Shown here: piece by piece, positions 62,203 through 64,000 of the stretch
Layout: every line of letters begins with the position of its first letter
Numbering within the stretch: position 1 is the stretch's first letter
Assembly (NCBI RefSeq): GCF_942548115.1
Contig: NZ_OW824151.1
Span: forward strand, 1,364,001 to 1,428,000
DNA length: 64,000 nt
DNA from: Aeromicrobium sp. Leaf245
Lineage (GTDB): Bacteria; Actinomycetota; Actinomycetes; Propionibacteriales; Nocardioidaceae
Direction: 5' to 3'
Made by a program: the position numbers and the translations under genes
The notes under the pieces: model-generated
The model's database searches: none
The model's input: the letters and a program-made list of their open reading frames with translations, nothing else
Told to the model about the DNA's origin: nothing

Positions 62203-63234
62203 TCAGGCGCGCAGGCCAGCCTGGATGAGCGGCTCGATCAGGTCGCCGATGCCGTCGAAGCCCGCGCCGAGCGTCTGTCCGTGCGCGTGTCGGTAGTGGA
62301 TCCCCTCGAGGATCACGGCCAGCTTGAAGAACGCGAGAGCCAGGTGGAAGTCGATGTCGGAGACGTCGCGTCCGGACCGTTCGGCGTACCGGCGCAGCAC
62401 CTCCTCGCGTGGGAGGTAGCCCGGCGCCTTCGCGGCATCGGTGACCATGGCGGCACCCGGGCCGTCGGCCGCGCTCTCGGCGAGCTGCTGGTAGGCCAGC
62501 AGGATCGCGACGTCGGTGAGCGGGTCGCCCAGCGTGCTCATCTCCCAGTCGAGGACGGCCGTCAGGCGGTCGCCACCCTCGGGGCCGGTGTCGACGAGCA
62601 CGTTGTCGAGGCGGTAGTCGCCGTGCACGATCGTGCCCTCGCTGGTCTGCGGGATCGACGAGTCGAGCCGGGCGATGAGGTCGTCCATGCCGGGCAGGTC
62701 GCGACTGCGGGAGGCGTCGAGCTGCTTCTTCCAGCGACGGACCTGCCGCTCCAGGTAGCCGTCGGGGCGACCGAAGTCGCCGAGTCCGACGTCGTCGGGG
62801 GAGACGGCGTGCAGGTCGGCGAGGACGTCGACCATCCGCCCGGTGATGGTGCGGGTGCGCTCCTCGCCGATCTCGACCAGCTGGGCGGCGCGGGCGAAGG
62901 GCGTGCCGACGACCCGCTCCATCACGTAGAAGGGCGCTCCGATGACCGTGTCGTCCTGGCAGAGGCCGTAGGTCGCGGGGACCGGCACGGCGGTGCCCGC
63001 CAGCGCGTCGATGACCCGGTGCTCCCGCGTCATGTCGTGCGCCGTGGCGAGCACGTGCCCGAGGGGCGGGCGACGCACGACGACGTCGCGCTCACCGTCG
63101 GAGACGGCGTAGGTCAGGTTCGACTTGCCGCCGGTGATGAGCGTCGCCTCGAGCGGCCCGGCGAGCAGGCCGGGGGCCTGGTCGTCGAGCCAGCGTCGGA
63201 GCGCGTCGAGGTCGAGCCCCTCGGGTCCGGTCAC
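62203..63234 (-). CDS. Aminoglycoside phosphotransferase-fold protein (ACAD10-like)
   Basis: 343 residues from GTG 63234. Kinase-like fold: ITGGKSNLTYAV, VVRRPP (Lys/Arg strand), HGDYRLDNVLVD (catalytic Asp) and LDWEMSTLGDPLTD (metal Asp). This group resembles the phosphotransferase domain of ACAD10 and is typical beside acyl-CoA dehydrogenases and SDRs in actinobacteria, where it may phosphorylate hydroxyacyl-CoA substrates. It follows the FabG-type gene by 6 nt. Confidence 0.85.
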   Translation of the reverse strand: MTGPEGLDLDALRRWLDDQAPGLLAGPLEATLITGGKSNLTYAVSDGERDVVVRRPPLGHVLATAHDMTREHRVIDALAGTAVPVPATYGLCQDDTVIGAPFYVMERVVGTPFARAAQLVEIGEERTRTITGRMVDVLADLHAVSPDDVGLGDFGRPDGYLERQVRRWKKQLDASRSRDLPGMDDLIARLDSSIPQTSEGTIVHGDYRLDNVLVDTGPEGGDRLTAVLDWEMSTLGDPLTDVAILLAYQQLAESAADGPGAAMVTDAAKAPGYLPREEVLRRYAERSGRDVSDIDFHLALAFFKLAVILEGIHYRHAHGQTLGAGFDGIGDLIEPLIQAGLRA

Positions 63235-63240
63235 GTGCGA

Positions 63241-63999
63241 TCAGTCCTTCGGTCCGCCGGCGACGTAGATGACCTGGCCCGAGACGAACCCGGCACCCTC
63301 GCTCACGAGGAACGACGCGGTGTGGGCGATGTCGTCGGGCTGGCCCACGCGCTGGACGGGGATCTGCTCGGCGCTGAACTTGATGAAGTCGTCGAACGGG
63401 ACGCCGATGCGCTCGGCGGTGGCCGCGGTCATGTCGGTCTGGATGAAGCCGGGGGCGATCGCGTTGGCGGTGACGCCGAACTTGCCCAGCTCGATGGCGA
63501 GGGTCTTGGTGTAGCCCTGGAGGCCGGCCTTGGCGGCGGAGTAGTTGGCCTGGCCGCGGTTGCCGAGCGCCGAGGTGCTCGAGAGGTTCACGATGCGGCC
63601 GAACTTCGCCTCGACCATGTGCTTCTGGGCGGCCTTGACCGTGTTGAAGGAGCCGCGCAGGTGCACCGCCATGACGGCGTCCCAGTCGTCGACGGTCATC
63701 TTGAACAGCAGGTTGTCGCGGATGATGCCGGCGTTGTTGACGACCACCGTCGGTCCGCCGAGCTCGGCGGCGATGCGCTCGACCGCGGCGTCCACGGCAC
63801 CGGCGTCGGAGACGTCGGCGCCGACGGCGATGGCGGACCCGCCCGCGGCGGTGATGGCGTCGACGGTGCCGGCGCAGGCTCCCTCGTCGAGGTCGACGAC
63901 GGCGACGGCGAGGCCGTCGGCGGCCAGGCGCTGGGCCACGGCGGCACCGATGCCCTGGGCGGCTCCGGTGACGAGGGCGGTGCGGCGGTTCTCGCTCAT
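63241..63999 (-). CDS. FabG-type 3-oxoacyl reductase (SDR)
   Basis: 252 residues, ATG 63999 at the window edge, complete. Cofactor motif VTGAAQGIGAAVA, NNAGI, Ser in NLSSTSALG, Tyr/Lys in YSAAKAGLQGY. Closest to FabG-like 3-oxoacyl-ACP or -CoA reductases. First visible gene of the minus-strand unit with the phosphotransferase and TetR genes. Confidence 0.88.
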   Translation of the reverse strand: MSENRRTALVTGAAQGIGAAVAQRLAADGLAVAVVDLDEGACAGTVDAITAAGGSAIAVGADVSDAGAVDAAVERIAAELGGPTVVVNNAGIIRDNLLFKMTVDDWDAVMAVHLRGSFNTVKAAQKHMVEAKFGRIVNLSSTSALGNRGQANYSAAKAGLQGYTKTLAIELGKFGVTANAIAPGFIQTDMTAATAERIGVPFDDFIKFSAEQIPVQRVGQPDDIAHTASFLVSEGAGFVSGQVIYVAGGPKD

Positions 64000-64000
64000 G

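Overview
The window is a stretch of very GC-rich chromosome from an actinobacterium. The evidence is a mycothiol-pathway deacetylase (MshB), a one-chain type I fatty acid synthase followed by its own phosphopantetheinyl transferase, a 7-Fe FdxA ferredoxin, an actinobacterial-type 7-domain KdpD, many GTG starts and many ATGA/GTGA stop-start overlaps. A Nocardioidaceae-like organism (Aeromicrobium or a relative) is my best guess; this is inference, because no rRNA gene is present.

Layout. 0-0.7 kb: tail of an unidentified gene, then an intergenic composite repeat. 0.7-9 kb: S9 peptidase divergent from a four-gene overlapping run (mshB, small membrane protein, flavin reductase, VanW protein), then an exported intradiol-dioxygenase-like protein and a GNAT enzyme on the minus strand. 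9-10.5 kb: fdxA and dapC, a common actinobacterial pair. 10.5-18.8 kb: a complete kdpFABCD-x-E potassium system with an extra membrane protein between kdpD and kdpE. Phased CGTCAAG/CGTCAGG repeats lie upstream of kdpF, and the same repeats in the opposite orientation lie upstream of a 54-residue membrane protein. 18.8-22.1 kb: alanine dehydrogenase with a divergent Lrp-type regulator, a DUF503 protein, an epimerase and a zinc-ribbon protein.

22.19-26.18 kb is a small island flanked by 36-bp direct repeats of the 3' end of tRNA-Lys(CTT). Each att copy has its own terminator hairpin beside it. The island carries unfamiliar, less GC-rich genes and no recognisable integrase. 26.2-38.9 kb is ordinary chromosome: FAD oxidoreductase, Nramp-like transporter, glpD, DUF4097 protein, cold-shock protein, tRNA-His, oligoribonuclease, DsbA-like protein, two overlapping crcB genes under a fluoride riboswitch, aldo/keto reductase, tRNA-Arg and PrsW. 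39-44.1 kb: a DynA/DynB-like dynamin pair and the ABC-F protein EttA. 44.2-46.6 kb: an XRE regulator with a zinc-ribbon membrane partner, then MarR and YceI, each with visible candidate operators.

46.6-64 kb is largely lipid metabolism: TetR regulator, acyl-CoA dehydrogenase, thiolase and SDR (a probable beta-oxidation operon), a second composite repeat, the 3044-residue FAS-I with overlapping acpS, two DUF202 proteins, another TetR regulator, an ACAD10-type phosphotransferase and a FabG-type reductase.

The least ordinary signals are the integrase-less tRNA-Lys island, the two intergenic composite repeats with the same outer arms but different hairpin cores, a short GC-rich repeat present in or beside three lipid genes (SDR, FAS-I, acpS), and the shared putative KdpE boxes.
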